From Candidatus Krumholzibacteriota bacterium (GTDB taxonomy: Bacteria > Krumholzibacteriota > Krumholzibacteriia > JAJRXK01): DNA of 64,000 nt. Of this stretch, positions 18,709 through 27,692 are shown one piece after another. The stretch is taken from assembly GCA_029262065.1 (NCBI GenBank), contig JAJDAC010000041.1, positions 171,699-235,698 of the forward strand, in the 5' to 3' direction. The notes below the pieces were generated by a model. That model searched no databases, was not told where the DNA came from, and worked only from the letters and a program-made list of their open reading frames with translations. The position numbers were made by a program, and so were the translations under genes. Position 1 is the stretch's first letter. Every line of letters begins with the position of its first letter.

Positions 18709-18747
18709 GGGCCGCCCCTTCTCTTCCCCCCGGGGCGGCCCTATTTC
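18709..18747 (+). terminator. Strong stem-loop terminator after the papain-like gene
   Basis: GGGCCGCCCC and GGGGCGGCCC form a perfect 10-bp GC stem followed by CTATTTC, with a short U tract broken by A. It lies about 70 bases after the stop at 18636. Apart from this hairpin and the promoter below, the stretch 18637-19019 holds no gene that I can support and is locally AT-richer than its surroundings. Confidence 0.75.
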
Positions 18748-18952
18748 AAACTTCTCGCCCATTCTTTACGTCGGCTTTCTGGTCGCTGAAGTCTGTTCCG
18801 AGGTCCCTCACATCAAATAAGCAACACAATTGAATGTTTTGATGTTTCGCTGTTGTCGCATTGTGATGTTGAAAGTTTCCCATGCTTCCCTGGCGTCCCT
18901 CGGGTTCTGACACTGATTTCCTAACTTGTTGTAATAGCGTTGTTTATGGTCG

Positions 18953-18968
18953 TGGCACAGACAGTGCT
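18953..18968 (+). promoter_or_regulatory. Sigma-54-type -24/-12 promoter
   Basis: TGGCACAGACAGTGCT matches the consensus TGGCAC-N5-TTGCT at every position except one T, with the invariant GG and GC exactly ten bases apart. It lies 51 bases before the ATG of the short FlgD-tail protein at 19020, leaving room for a leader with AGGAG. AT-rich TGATGTT-like repeats upstream (about 18825-18870) could hold activator sites. Confidence 0.7.
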
Positions 18969-19019
18969 GTAGGGCGTGACACCCCGGCCAAGCAGGCACA
19001 ACGCTAGGAGAACAACGCA

Positions 19020-19463
19020 ATGATGGCCCCCACCACCGCGCGCGTTTCGCAGTTTCTGATATTCGGAGTACTCATGGGAGCGGCGTTCGCCTCCGCACCC
19101 ACGGCACACGCTGACACCACAGTGACGGCCCAGGTCGACGGCAGGCGATGGGATATTTCGCAGTCCGACATTTCCAACGCGGCCTACCTCACCGACGAGC
19201 GCGAAGATCTCACGTTCATCGACACGGCCCAGAACGAAACGCCCGCGCAGATTCGCTTCTCACTCGATCACACCCAGCCGGTGGACGTAGAGATCCTGGA
19301 TCTGCAGGGTCAGGTCGTGCGCACGGTCGCCACGGGACTGTGGGCGCGCGGCGACCACCAATTGGCGTGGCACGGGGACGACGATGAAGGCAAGAAGCAG
19401 ATCCCCGGTCTCTACGTGGTGCGCATGCGCGCAGCCGACAGCGGGTTTGTTTTCGCGCGTTGA
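19020..19463 (+). CDS. Short exported protein, signal peptide plus FlgD-type Ig domain
   Basis: A 147-residue protein: signal peptide (FLIFGVLMGAAFASAPTAHA), about 40 residues of linker, then a nearly complete FlgD-like Ig fold. The fold runs from PAQIRFSLDHTQPVDVEILDLQGQ through VVRTVATGLWARGDHQLAWHGDDDEG to IPGLYVVRMRA. That domain normally forms the C-terminal end of large secreted proteins; here it is almost the whole protein. It ends SGFVFAR rather than the usual Lys/Arg-rich beta strand. AGGAG lies nine bases before ATG, and a sigma-54-type promoter lies upstream. Function unknown. Confidence 0.75.
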   Translation: MMAPTTARVSQFLIFGVLMGAAFASAPTAHADTTVTAQVDGRRWDISQSDISNAAYLTDEREDLTFIDTAQNETPAQIRFSLDHTQPVDVEILDLQGQVVRTVATGLWARGDHQLAWHGDDDEGKKQIPGLYVVRMRAADSGFVFAR

Positions 19464-19533
19464 GGCGGGAGCCGGCGGGGAAGAAAGCCCGCGCCGGAAC
19501 TTGCACGCCACGCGTCTCACGAGCCGGCGGGGC

Positions 19534-21393
19534 TTACTTGACTATGGTAACCGGCTGCGTGCGCACGCCGAACTCCGACTCGAGCTGTACCCGATACACG
19601 CCGGCGGCCAACGATGCGCCGCTTGAGTCGGTCGCGTCCCATTGCACCGAGTGTGGCCCCGCACCCACGTAGCCTTCGAACACCACCGACACCTGGCGCC
19701 CCCTCGCATCGTAGGCCACCAGTCGAATGTCGGCCGCGGCCGGCACGCGGTACTGCAACGTGGTACGCGGGTTGAAGGGGTTGGGCCAGGCCGGCGCCAG
19801 CACGTAGTTCGCCGGTAGAGTAGGCGCAGCCGTAACGTCACAGTTCAGGTTCACGCTAACCGTGTTGTTCGTTTCCCGGTCTTCCACCACTACCTGGGCC
19901 CCGTCGATCACCATGATCAGATCGAATGGACCGGATTGCGTCCACGGAAAACAGAACACATGCGGCACGATCTGGCCGTCCACCAGATCGACATCGGTGA
20001 AACTGGCCACCAGATTCGCCGGAACCTGCGGATCGTCCACGAAGTACTCCACGTCCACGCTCGGTACCAGCACACCGGCTCCGGCTCCGTACGCCGCATA
20101 GGACGACGTGACACAGACCTCACCCGCACCGCACGAGGCGATCAGGTCGGCCGAGGTCGAAACCAGATCCAGATTCACGCGACGGATCCGTTGAATACGG
20201 CCGGGAACGTAGCTCAAAACGTAGAGATTCCCGTCGGGCCCGGTATCCAGATCGGGTGTGCCAACGAAGCCCGCGCCGAACGCCACCGAATCGCGCTCCT
20301 CGACCGTGTCGGCTACCAGGTCCTGCAGTTCGGGCGTGGGCATGACCAGCGTTTCACGCGCGCCGTCGAGATCGAAGCGATACATATTGCCGAAGTTCAT
20401 TTCGGACACGAACAGGTCGTTCTCGTACTGGGATCCCCAATTGGTAGAGGCAAAAAACTCGAGCGCAGTGACCGCCACTGTGTTGAGCCAACTGAATTCG
20501 GGATCGCTGTAGGCCGAACCGGGAAACGCATACAGATGTCCCACGCCCTGCACATCGCGCTCATCCGGGCCCTGCAGGTCGAGCCAACCGGAATTGAAAC
20601 CTGGCTCGATGCGGTTGATCTCGTCGTACTGCTCGGTGCCGTTCTCCGAATCCCAGAGGTCGCCACTTACCGGATCGAACGAAAGTCCGTAGAGGTTCCG
20701 AATACCGTACGCGAAGACGTCTTCGATGCCAGCTTGCCCCGCGAAGGGGTTTCCGGGTGCAGTGGATCCATCATCGTTGATGCGAAGGATCACGCTGGTC
20801 AGGTCCGGCGTGAGCGAACCCGTACTCACGTTCTGCATGACGCCAAGATGCTGTTGATCGCCTCGACCTATGTATAGTTTGTCATCGGGACCGAACGTCA
20901 TGATGCCGCCATTGTGGAAAGCCCCGGGATCGGCGGGAAAGTCCGCGATGAGCACGGGGGTTCCCAACGAACTTCCATCCCAGGTGTAACGGTAGACGCG
21001 GTGACCAAGTACGGCCGTCACCACGGGTGAATCGGCTCCCGTACTGCTTTCGGAGTAGTACAGGTACACCCAGCCGTTGGTGCCGAATTGCGGATGCAGT
21101 GCGCTGCCCATGAGTCCGAAGTGACCACCAAAGAAGTTCACGTGAACGTCGAGCACGGTGCCGGTCACCACACCCGCCTGCACGCGAACGACCTCGCCGG
21201 TACGTTGCTTCAGCACCAGGATGTCATCGGGGCCGATGAACTCCATCTGGACGGCAAAATCGAAACCGGTGGCGACATCTTCGATGAGAAGCGCGGGGTC
21301 GCTCACCGTTTGCGCCGAAAGTAGAGTCGGAGCCAACGCAACAAGGGCCAAGGTCAGGACGAAAACCCGTGCCGAAGCATAACGGAGAGCCAT
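19534..21393 (-). CDS. Secreted PQQ-type sugar dehydrogenase-like protein with FlgD-type tail
   Basis: A 619-residue exported protein: signal peptide (VFVLTLALVALAPTLLSAQ), then a six-bladed glucose/sorbosone-dehydrogenase-type propeller (ALHPQFGTNGWVYLYYSES, HNGGIMTFGPDDKLYIGRGD, VFAYGIRNLYGLSFDPVSGDLW). A CARDB-like Ig region follows (about 440-530). The C-terminal FlgD-type domain ends ASLAAGVYRVQLESEFGVRTQPVTIVK. Whether it binds PQQ or oxidises sugars is inferred from the fold only. ATG 21393 with GAGGA upstream is preferred to an earlier ATG at 21450. A second, shorter homologue lies at 40578-41738. Confidence 0.85.
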   Translation of the reverse strand: MALRYASARVFVLTLALVALAPTLLSAQTVSDPALLIEDVATGFDFAVQMEFIGPDDILVLKQRTGEVVRVQAGVVTGTVLDVHVNFFGGHFGLMGSALHPQFGTNGWVYLYYSESSTGADSPVVTAVLGHRVYRYTWDGSSLGTPVLIADFPADPGAFHNGGIMTFGPDDKLYIGRGDQQHLGVMQNVSTGSLTPDLTSVILRINDDGSTAPGNPFAGQAGIEDVFAYGIRNLYGLSFDPVSGDLWDSENGTEQYDEINRIEPGFNSGWLDLQGPDERDVQGVGHLYAFPGSAYSDPEFSWLNTVAVTALEFFASTNWGSQYENDLFVSEMNFGNMYRFDLDGARETLVMPTPELQDLVADTVEERDSVAFGAGFVGTPDLDTGPDGNLYVLSYVPGRIQRIRRVNLDLVSTSADLIASCGAGEVCVTSSYAAYGAGAGVLVPSVDVEYFVDDPQVPANLVASFTDVDLVDGQIVPHVFCFPWTQSGPFDLIMVIDGAQVVVEDRETNNTVSVNLNCDVTAAPTLPANYVLAPAWPNPFNPRTTLQYRVPAAADIRLVAYDARGRQVSVVFEGYVGAGPHSVQWDATDSSGASLAAGVYRVQLESEFGVRTQPVTIVK

Positions 21394-21474
21394 GGTGCAA
21401 TCCTCGATGTGTTGAACAATGGGTAGGTGAACCCAGAAAGAATACCACACCCAACCGCCGCCGAGGACCAGCCA

Positions 21475-21498
21475 GGAAAAGGAACAGCCGTCCCCTTA
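21475..21498 (-). terminator. Possible terminator of the respiratory operon
   Basis: On the minus strand an imperfect hairpin (AAGGGGAC, loop GGCT, GTTCCTT) overlaps the stop codon of the sigma-54 activator and is followed by TTTTCC. The stem contains a wobble pair and a bulge, so it is only a candidate. Confidence 0.4.
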
Positions 21499-23223
21499 GA
21501 GACCTTTCAAACGACGCCAGAGTGTCGTCCGGCTGATCCCCAGCGCCTCGGCCACACGCTTGCGATCTCCGCCGTACTTCTGCATCGCCTCCGGGAGGAG
21601 CGTATCCGAGTCCTTCGCCTTGAGACTTCCCCTCGACCCGCCTTCGTTCTCGGGATCGGGATCGGTCACGGAATTCGGGAGGTCCTGTCGCTCGATGCGA
21701 TCGCCCCGAGCGCAGACGTGGGCAAACTCGATGGCATTGCGGAGTTCGCGGATGTTCCCCGGCCAGGAATACCGCTGGAGAAGATCCAGAGCGCGGGCCG
21801 AGATACGCTCGACCTTGCCGGAGCGCGATTGGTTCAATTGATGCAGGAACTCTTCCACCAGCAGCGGGATGTCCTCGGGGCGTTCCCGCAGTGGTGGGAG
21901 TTGGATCTGGATCGCGTTGAGGCGGTAGTAGAGATCCTCGCGGAAACTGCCTTGCTTGATGGCTTGCCGGAGGTCGCGGTTGGTGGCGGCGATGATCCGG
22001 ATATCGACCCTGATCGTTTCAGTGCCGCCGACCTTCTCGAACTCCATCTGCTCGAGAACCCGGAGTAACTTTGTCTGGAGATTGGGCGACATCTCGCCCA
22101 CTTCATCGAGGAACAGCGTTCCCCGATGCGCGACCTCGAAAAGCCCGCGCTTATCCTCGTTGGCCCCGGTGAACGAGCCTCGTACGTGGCCAAAGAGCTC
22201 GCTCTCGAGCAGGCTCTCGGCCAGAGCGGAACAGTTGATCTTCACGAAACGGGCGTTACGTCGTGGGCTGATGTCCTGCAGGGCCGAAGCGACGAGTTCC
22301 TTGCCGGTTCCACTCTCGCCCAGGATCAGAACCGCCGAGTCCGTCGGGCCAAAGATCCGCACCAGTTCGAACAGTTCCCGCATCTTGGCGTTGCGACTGA
22401 CGAGCTGATGGAAGTTGCGCGAGAAGCGAGCGTTGCGCCGGAGTTCAACGATTTCGGACGCGTTGTGCAACACGCCGATGACGTGCTCCGCCTCGTCGTC
22501 TCGTCCCATGTGAAGAAAGACACTCTTGTCGACCGGCATCCGTCCTGCGGCCGAGTCGATCTCCTCCCGGCAGTCGATGATGTTCTTCTTGTTCTCGTGG
22601 GCCCAGAGAATCGGGCAGTCAGTCTGGCACTTGTCGGACCCGAATACTTCGGGGCAAGGCTGTCCGACGACTTCCTCTTCCCTCTTGCCAAGGAGTTCCA
22701 GCAGCTTCGGGTCGGCGCTCTGGACGATTCTATCCAGGGAGGCCGTGAAGTAGCCATCCGAACTGTCGGTGAGGATGGAGTCGAGGCGCTTCCGCTCATG
22801 GTCCAGTTCGATGTTCTGGGTCTGCATGTCATCGATGAACGCGCCGAGGGCACGCATATCCCGGTAAGTCTCAACCATGCCGATGATTTCACCGTTGTCA
22901 TCGATGTAGGGAGACGCGGATACGCAATAGGGTCCTTGCGCGACCTGGGGGCAGTGGAGATTGTGGCCCGTGAAGGCCTCACCGTCGTTCATGATGCCGG
23001 AGTGCGGGCAGTTCCGGCAGTGGTCGAAGCCGATCAGTTCTTCGCAGCTGCGCCCGACGAGTTCCTCGGGCTTGAGGTTGTACATCCTCGCCATGACGGG
23101 ATTGGCGTAGAGGATCTTCTTGTCCCGATCGACGACGAGAATCCCATCCGTGACCGATTCCAGAACGCGTTGGCCCAGGACACGCGGGGGTTCTTCACCT
23201 GGTCTTGTGGACTTCCGTTCCAT
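21496..23223 (-). CDS. Sigma-54-dependent activator with two Cys-rich PAS domains
   Basis: A 575-residue enhancer-binding protein. It has PAS 1 at about 15-125 and PAS 2 at about 145-255. The AAA+ domain has Walker A GESGTGKE at about 302-309, the sigma-54 loop GSFTGA at about 349-354, and LFLDEVGEM as Walker B. A Fis-type HTH closes it (RKRVAEALGISRTTLWRRLKGL). PAS 1 carries Cys in FDHCRNCPHSG and NLHCP, and PAS 2 in QPCPEVFGSDKCQTDCP, which suggests metal, Fe-S or redox sensing. ATG 23223 lies five bases after the TorD stop; the frame upstream of it overlaps TorD. As the last gene of the respiratory operon it probably activates that operon. Confidence 0.92.
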   Translation of the reverse strand: MERKSTRPGEEPPRVLGQRVLESVTDGILVVDRDKKILYANPVMARMYNLKPEELVGRSCEELIGFDHCRNCPHSGIMNDGEAFTGHNLHCPQVAQGPYCVSASPYIDDNGEIIGMVETYRDMRALGAFIDDMQTQNIELDHERKRLDSILTDSSDGYFTASLDRIVQSADPKLLELLGKREEEVVGQPCPEVFGSDKCQTDCPILWAHENKKNIIDCREEIDSAAGRMPVDKSVFLHMGRDDEAEHVIGVLHNASEIVELRRNARFSRNFHQLVSRNAKMRELFELVRIFGPTDSAVLILGESGTGKELVASALQDISPRRNARFVKINCSALAESLLESELFGHVRGSFTGANEDKRGLFEVAHRGTLFLDEVGEMSPNLQTKLLRVLEQMEFEKVGGTETIRVDIRIIAATNRDLRQAIKQGSFREDLYYRLNAIQIQLPPLRERPEDIPLLVEEFLHQLNQSRSGKVERISARALDLLQRYSWPGNIRELRNAIEFAHVCARGDRIERQDLPNSVTDPDPENEGGSRGSLKAKDSDTLLPEAMQKYGGDRKRVAEALGISRTTLWRRLKGL

Positions 23224-23228
23224 GGAGC

Positions 23229-23828
23229 CTACTCGTCGGTTTCGATTCCCATGAGCAACGCCAGTACGGCGCCCGCGACCGCGTACATCGGCGGCGGGTC
23301 GGAGTGCTTCAGCCGGGTCAGCATAGCGGGAATCCAGCTCTGGAGAAAGCGAGCAGAGAATGGATGCTTGGCGAGTGGCTCGCGGAGGGTGCCCTTGAGA
23401 TAGTAGAGACGCTCGAGCAGCACCGTCAGATGATCGGGAGGCAGGGTCGCCTCCAACACCGGGGACAGTCCCGCCGAGCGAAGCTCCGAGACGAGATCGG
23501 CCAGAAAAACCGACTGTGCCTCCGGTCCCTGCTCGTACAGATAGGCCGTGGCTTCGAGGAAGACGACCTCGGTCTCCCTTGAATTCACGAAGAGCCGCAC
23601 GTGCTCGCTGGCGAGGGTCGACAACTCGGCTTGCCCCGTCGCGCCGGAAGGCATTTCCGGAAGGGAAGTGCCACCCGCGAGCTCGGCGGAATCGATCAGG
23701 CCCGACAGGTCCGCCTCTCGGAGCTGGCGCAACGAGTCCGCGGTGGGCGGGCGGAACGCGAGGATCAACCAAGCGATCAGTTGCTCTCGGGCCTGGTTGC
23801 GGCCTTCATGCAGTGCGAAGCTATCCAA
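23229..23828 (-). CDS. TorD/DmsD-family chaperone for the molybdoenzyme
   Basis: A 199-residue, all-helical cytoplasmic protein placed between the NrfD subunit (8-bp overlap) and the activator gene. The pattern LASEHVRLFVNSRETEVVFLEATAYLYEQ, followed by a second helical half, is that of TorD-family chaperones. These bind the Tat signal of a molybdopterin enzyme and hold it back until the cofactor is inserted. The catalytic subunit upstream carries just such a Tat signal. Confidence 0.8.
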   Translation of the reverse strand: MDSFALHEGRNQAREQLIAWLILAFRPPTADSLRQLREADLSGLIDSAELAGGTSLPEMPSGATGQAELSTLASEHVRLFVNSRETEVVFLEATAYLYEQGPEAQSVFLADLVSELRSAGLSPVLEATLPPDHLTVLLERLYYLKGTLREPLAKHPFSARFLQSWIPAMLTRLKHSDPPPMYAVAGAVLALLMGIETDE

Positions 23829-24771
23829 AGGTGCTCACCTGCCCCGCGTGGACGAAGACCCAGCGCAGCACGAAGCCGCCGATCAGGACCTGCACTCCAC
23901 TGAGATAGGCCAGTACGCGATGGTGACGGGACGTCGCCTTGCCTGCGATGAGTGGCATCAGGTCAAAAAGCTCGATGATCAACGGCAGAACGAGTCCGAT
24001 CGCCACGAAACCGATCCAGAACATCCCGGTGAACGGGCCGCCGAGCACCAAGGACAGCGAGCGAGCCTGGCTCTGCGTCGAAAGCGCGTTGTGAAGCAGG
24101 TAGGGGACGAGGATCAGGATCTCGACCAGGATGATCGCGATGTCGGCGCTGTAGAGGAAGCGGCGCTCGGAGTGGTAGTCGCGTGCGCCGGACGCCGGCC
24201 GCCGGCCACTCGCGATCATGATGAGCAAGGCGGCGGCCGTCGAGAGGGCGCTGAATAGGAAAAGCATCGCGACCATGGGAGTGTTCCAGAAGGGCCGGGC
24301 GGGAATCGCGCCCAGCAGAACACCGGTATAGATACCCACGCCGAGGCCGAGCGGAACACCTACGGCGGCCAGGAGTCGCCGCCACAAGCGTCGCGTGGCG
24401 GGCGTCGGAAGCGGGAGACTTGTCTTGCCCAGTCGCAGCGCCGACGGCTTCTCCGGAAACTGCCACACCAACATGTGCAGAATGCTGACTCCCGTAAAGG
24501 TCACCAGCAACCAGCTGCCGATGGACATTGGGGATGTCCACTGCACGGTGGCGAAGAGCCGCCAGAATCGTAAAGGGCTGCCCAGATCAAAGATCAGCAT
24601 CACGCTGCCCAGCACGACCGGCCATGGGGCGATCACCGCGGCCACCTTGGACATCTCACGAAACTTGCCACCGCCCCAGAAGGTCAGGAGTGCGGAGAAG
24701 ACGAACAGGCCCGCACTGAGACCGCCGAAGTAGAGATAGAAGACGACCAGATTTTCCCAGTAGTGGTGCAC
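23821..24771 (-). CDS. NrfD/PsrC-family membrane quinone-linked subunit
   Basis: A 316-residue integral membrane protein with about eight to nine TM helices (first FYLYFGGLSAGLFVFSALLTFW, last YLSGVQVLIGGFVLRWVFVHAGQ). NrfD-type subunits exchange electrons between the quinone pool and the periplasmic ferredoxin subunit. It overlaps the TorD gene by eight bases and follows the ferredoxin subunit by nine, in the usual A-B-C order of CISM enzymes. Confidence 0.9.
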   Translation of the reverse strand: MHHYWENLVVFYLYFGGLSAGLFVFSALLTFWGGGKFREMSKVAAVIAPWPVVLGSVMLIFDLGSPLRFWRLFATVQWTSPMSIGSWLLVTFTGVSILHMLVWQFPEKPSALRLGKTSLPLPTPATRRLWRRLLAAVGVPLGLGVGIYTGVLLGAIPARPFWNTPMVAMLFLFSALSTAAALLIMIASGRRPASGARDYHSERRFLYSADIAIILVEILILVPYLLHNALSTQSQARSLSLVLGGPFTGMFWIGFVAIGLVLPLIIELFDLMPLIAGKATSRHHRVLAYLSGVQVLIGGFVLRWVFVHAGQVSTFG

Positions 24772-24780
24772 GACTCTCTC

Positions 24781-25329
24781 CTACTCGTCAATGTAGTAGA
24801 CTTGCGGTTCCGTTCCGGCTTCGACCTTGCGCCGGCTGGTGCGATGCTCGGCCAGAAGTCGCGAGACCTCCGACTGCGGATCGTTGATGTCGCCGAAGAC
24901 GCGGGCCCGACTGGGACAGGTCTCGACGCACGCGGGCTCCCGTCCGGCCCGAATCCGGTCGGTACAGAAATCACACTTGTCGGCGATGCCCTTGGTGGGG
25001 TGCGGATAGCGCGCATCGTACGGACACGCCTGCATGCAGTAGCGGCAACCGATGCAGGTGTCGGCGTCGACGCGGATGACGCCGTCTTCGTCCCGGTCCG
25101 TCGCACCGACAGGACAAACGCGAACACAGTGGGGGTTCGCACACTGCATGCACTGCCCCGGCTCGAAGGAGAGACCGAGGTTCGGGAACTGGCCACGAAC
25201 GTCCGTCTCGGCGATCCAATTTCGGCTGTACCCGTCCGGCACGTCGTTCTCGGCACGACAGGCGATCACGCACGCCTTGCAGCGCACACACTTGCGATTG
25301 TCGATAACCATGATGTAGCGCGGTGCCAT
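24781..25329 (-). CDS. Four-cluster [4Fe-4S] ferredoxin subunit (DmsB/PsrB-like)
   Basis: A 182-residue electron-transfer subunit with four Cys groups. These are CVRCKACVIAC (residues 14-24), CMQCANPHCVRVCPVGA, CIGCRYCMQACPYDARY, and CDFCTDRIRAG...CVETCP. All sixteen ligands appear present. It has no signal peptide, so it should be co-exported with the Tat-signal-bearing catalytic subunit. It lies three bases downstream of the catalytic gene. Confidence 0.92.
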   Translation of the reverse strand: MAPRYIMVIDNRKCVRCKACVIACRAENDVPDGYSRNWIAETDVRGQFPNLGLSFEPGQCMQCANPHCVRVCPVGATDRDEDGVIRVDADTCIGCRYCMQACPYDARYPHPTKGIADKCDFCTDRIRAGREPACVETCPSRARVFGDINDPQSEVSRLLAEHRTSRRKVEAGTEPQVYYIDE

Positions 25330-25332
25330 GGC

Positions 25333-27624
25333 CTACCTCCCCACCCGACGTGTGGAAACCGGAATGTGCTCCTCATGATGTCCGCCCGGGACTGGAAAAA
25401 TCTCGACGGCGGTTTCGTGCATTGCCGCGTTTCCCGTGATCTCATCCTGAAACGTTCCGATTAGATCCGAGGACCGAGCCCCCCGGCGCGAGCGTTCGTG
25501 GAGACCTGGACTCGTGTGACCGAATCCGTGCGGAACGAACACCGAGTCCGGCCGGATCCGATTGGTGATCTTGACCGGCGCCTGCGCTTCCCCGTAATCG
25601 GTCCGGAGGCCTATGGTGTCGCCGTCGCGTACGCCGTGGCGGCTTGCCGCATCGGGATGGATCCAGACGTTCGGGCCGTCGGGATCCTCGTCCGCCAACC
25701 AGGACACGTTCTGGAGAGAGCTATGGGTGTAGATCGCGGTGCGTCCCGTCAGAAGACGGTACTTCCCGTTGGGTAGCGGGGTCTGCGGACGATACACCGG
25801 AAGCGGGTCGTACCCCGCGTCGGCGTAGCGCTGGGATCGAAGCTCGATCTTGCCGGTCTTGGTGCGGAAGCGGAACCCATCCTTCAGCGTATTGCCGATC
25901 TCCGGGAGCTCCCGATCGGTGTAGAAGCCCTTCCGTTTGAGCTCCTCCACGGACACTGGAAGGGTCGAGGCCGCGGCATCGAACCAGTCGTCCACGGTGT
26001 AGTCGAAGTACTCTCCGAGGTCCACGCGTTCGGCCAACGACTTCATGATGTCCAGACAGGGCTTGGTATCAAAGCGCGGTTTTACGACCTGCTGCCGCAC
26101 CGCGACCAGGGGGACAGCGCCCGAGATGCTGTGCGGCGGATCGGTCCGTTCCAGATACACCGACTCCGGGAGAATGACATCGCTCATCCAGGCCGTGTCA
26201 CTGGGCATGGTGTCGATGGTGACGATGAAGTCGAGCTTGTTCATCATCTCGAGCGTCTTGCGACTCTCTGGAACTGAGTGCAACGGGTTCTGCTTGTAGA
26301 TCATCCAGGCCCGGATGTGATTGTCCTTCTCCTGGAGGATCTGGTCGCGAACGCCGAGATACGTTCCGTCCTTCTTATTGGCCAGCGGGAAATCCTCCAT
26401 CAGGGCGTCGCAGCGCGCGACTTCGATATCGTCGGGCGGGAAGATGTCGGGTTCGCCGATACTGATCTTCGCTTTCGGAACCGACGCGCCGGGGCGATCC
26501 CATGCTCCGACCACGGCGTTGACAATGGCAATGGCCCGACGGAACTGCGTGTCGTTGGTGGTCCACGAAGAGCGACGGCCCGGATAGAACACGACGCGAG
26601 GAGCAGCATCGGCGAACTCGCGTGCAATCTTGCGGATCCGTTTCGCGTCGATGCCGCACTCACTCTGCGCCCACTCGGGGCTGTACTGCTTGACGTGATC
26701 GGCGAGTTCCTCGAATCCCACGGTGTAACGATCAATGAACTCCTGATCCTGCCGACCTTCGCCGATGATCACGTGCAGCATGGCCAACGCAAACGCGAGG
26801 TCGGTACCAGGTTTCACCGGAAGCCACTCGTGGGCCTTGGACGCCGTGATAGTGAAGCGCGGGTCGAGCACGACGATCTTGGTCCGCCCGTCGAGGTTGC
26901 GCATGAGGTCGACGGAGTCGGGAGTCACGAGCGACTCGAAACGGTTGGCGCCAGCCATGATGACGTAGCGACTGTTCGCGAAATCGAATTCGGGCACGGA
27001 GCCGAAGGTATTGAAGGTGCCGTTGATCATCGACGCGAGGCAAAGCGTCGGATGTCGGACGACGTTGGGCGATCCCCAGGCCTCTGCGAAGCTCAGGAAG
27101 AAGTGCTCCTGGAATCCTTCGGTGGAGCTGAACATAACGCCCTCGGGACCGTGCTTCTGCCGGATCTCGAGCAGGTTCTTGGCGATGTGGTCGAGCGCTT
27201 CTTCCCAGCTCGCCTGTCGCCATTGGCCGGCGCCGCGCGGTCCCGTCCGGATGAGGGGAGACTTGAGTCGATTCGGGTCGTAGAGGACTTTGATACCGCT
27301 GTTGCCGCGAGCGCAGAGCATGCCTCTCGACTTTGGATGGTCGGGGATGGGGTCGAGCTTGTGCACGACGCCGTCATGCACCCGTGCGATGAGCCCACAC
27401 TTGTTCACGCAGAGAGCACATGTGCTACGGATCGATTCTTCCAACACCCCGGGATCGATTTGCGCTTCTCCGTACTCGGAGAAGAATGAGAGAAGAGGTG
27501 CGAAGGTCAGGGTTGCCGCACCGGCGCTGCCGAATTGCAGGAAGCGTCGGCGACTGAAGTTCTTGCGGGCCAACTCCTCGCTGACGTCGATCAGGCCGTT
27601 CTTGGATGAATCGGAACCAAACAT
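25333..27624 (-). CDS. Tat-exported molybdopterin oxidoreductase, catalytic subunit (Psr/Phs-like)
   Basis: A 763-residue CISM catalytic subunit. The Tat motif SRRRFLQ (residues 24-30) precedes a hydrophobic segment. The FS0 cluster ligands are C69, C72, C76 and C104 (CALCVNKCG, GMLCARG). A Cys at about 195 (HPTLCLASM) is a good candidate for the Mo/W ligand, as in polysulfide/thiosulfate reductases. Molybdopterin-binding segments continue to the C-terminal dinucleotide-binding domain (TGRTAIYTHSSLQN, WIHPDAASRHGVRDGD). The substrate is not settled: polysulfide, thiosulfate, tetrathionate, arsenic or another oxyanion are all possible. Confidence 0.9.
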   Translation of the reverse strand: MFGSDSSKNGLIDVSEELARKNFSRRRFLQFGSAGAATLTFAPLLSFFSEYGEAQIDPGVLEESIRSTCALCVNKCGLIARVHDGVVHKLDPIPDHPKSRGMLCARGNSGIKVLYDPNRLKSPLIRTGPRGAGQWRQASWEEALDHIAKNLLEIRQKHGPEGVMFSSTEGFQEHFFLSFAEAWGSPNVVRHPTLCLASMINGTFNTFGSVPEFDFANSRYVIMAGANRFESLVTPDSVDLMRNLDGRTKIVVLDPRFTITASKAHEWLPVKPGTDLAFALAMLHVIIGEGRQDQEFIDRYTVGFEELADHVKQYSPEWAQSECGIDAKRIRKIAREFADAAPRVVFYPGRRSSWTTNDTQFRRAIAIVNAVVGAWDRPGASVPKAKISIGEPDIFPPDDIEVARCDALMEDFPLANKKDGTYLGVRDQILQEKDNHIRAWMIYKQNPLHSVPESRKTLEMMNKLDFIVTIDTMPSDTAWMSDVILPESVYLERTDPPHSISGAVPLVAVRQQVVKPRFDTKPCLDIMKSLAERVDLGEYFDYTVDDWFDAAASTLPVSVEELKRKGFYTDRELPEIGNTLKDGFRFRTKTGKIELRSQRYADAGYDPLPVYRPQTPLPNGKYRLLTGRTAIYTHSSLQNVSWLADEDPDGPNVWIHPDAASRHGVRDGDTIGLRTDYGEAQAPVKITNRIRPDSVFVPHGFGHTSPGLHERSRRGARSSDLIGTFQDEITGNAAMHETAVEIFPVPGGHHEEHIPVSTRRVGR

Positions 27625-27692
27625 GAGCTACTCCTTTGCGCAGGCGAGTGCGGCGCCGCTCGGTACGCCACACCCGCCCATTCCCTGAACTC

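Noticed and set aside
22126..23403. A 425-codon plus-strand frame
   Set aside because: It is antisense to the sigma-54 activator; the protein has no recognisable family, while the minus frame has Walker A, GSFTGA and HTH.
26278..27489. A 403-codon plus-strand frame
   Set aside because: It is antisense to the molybdopterin enzyme, which has Tat signal and Fe-S ligands.
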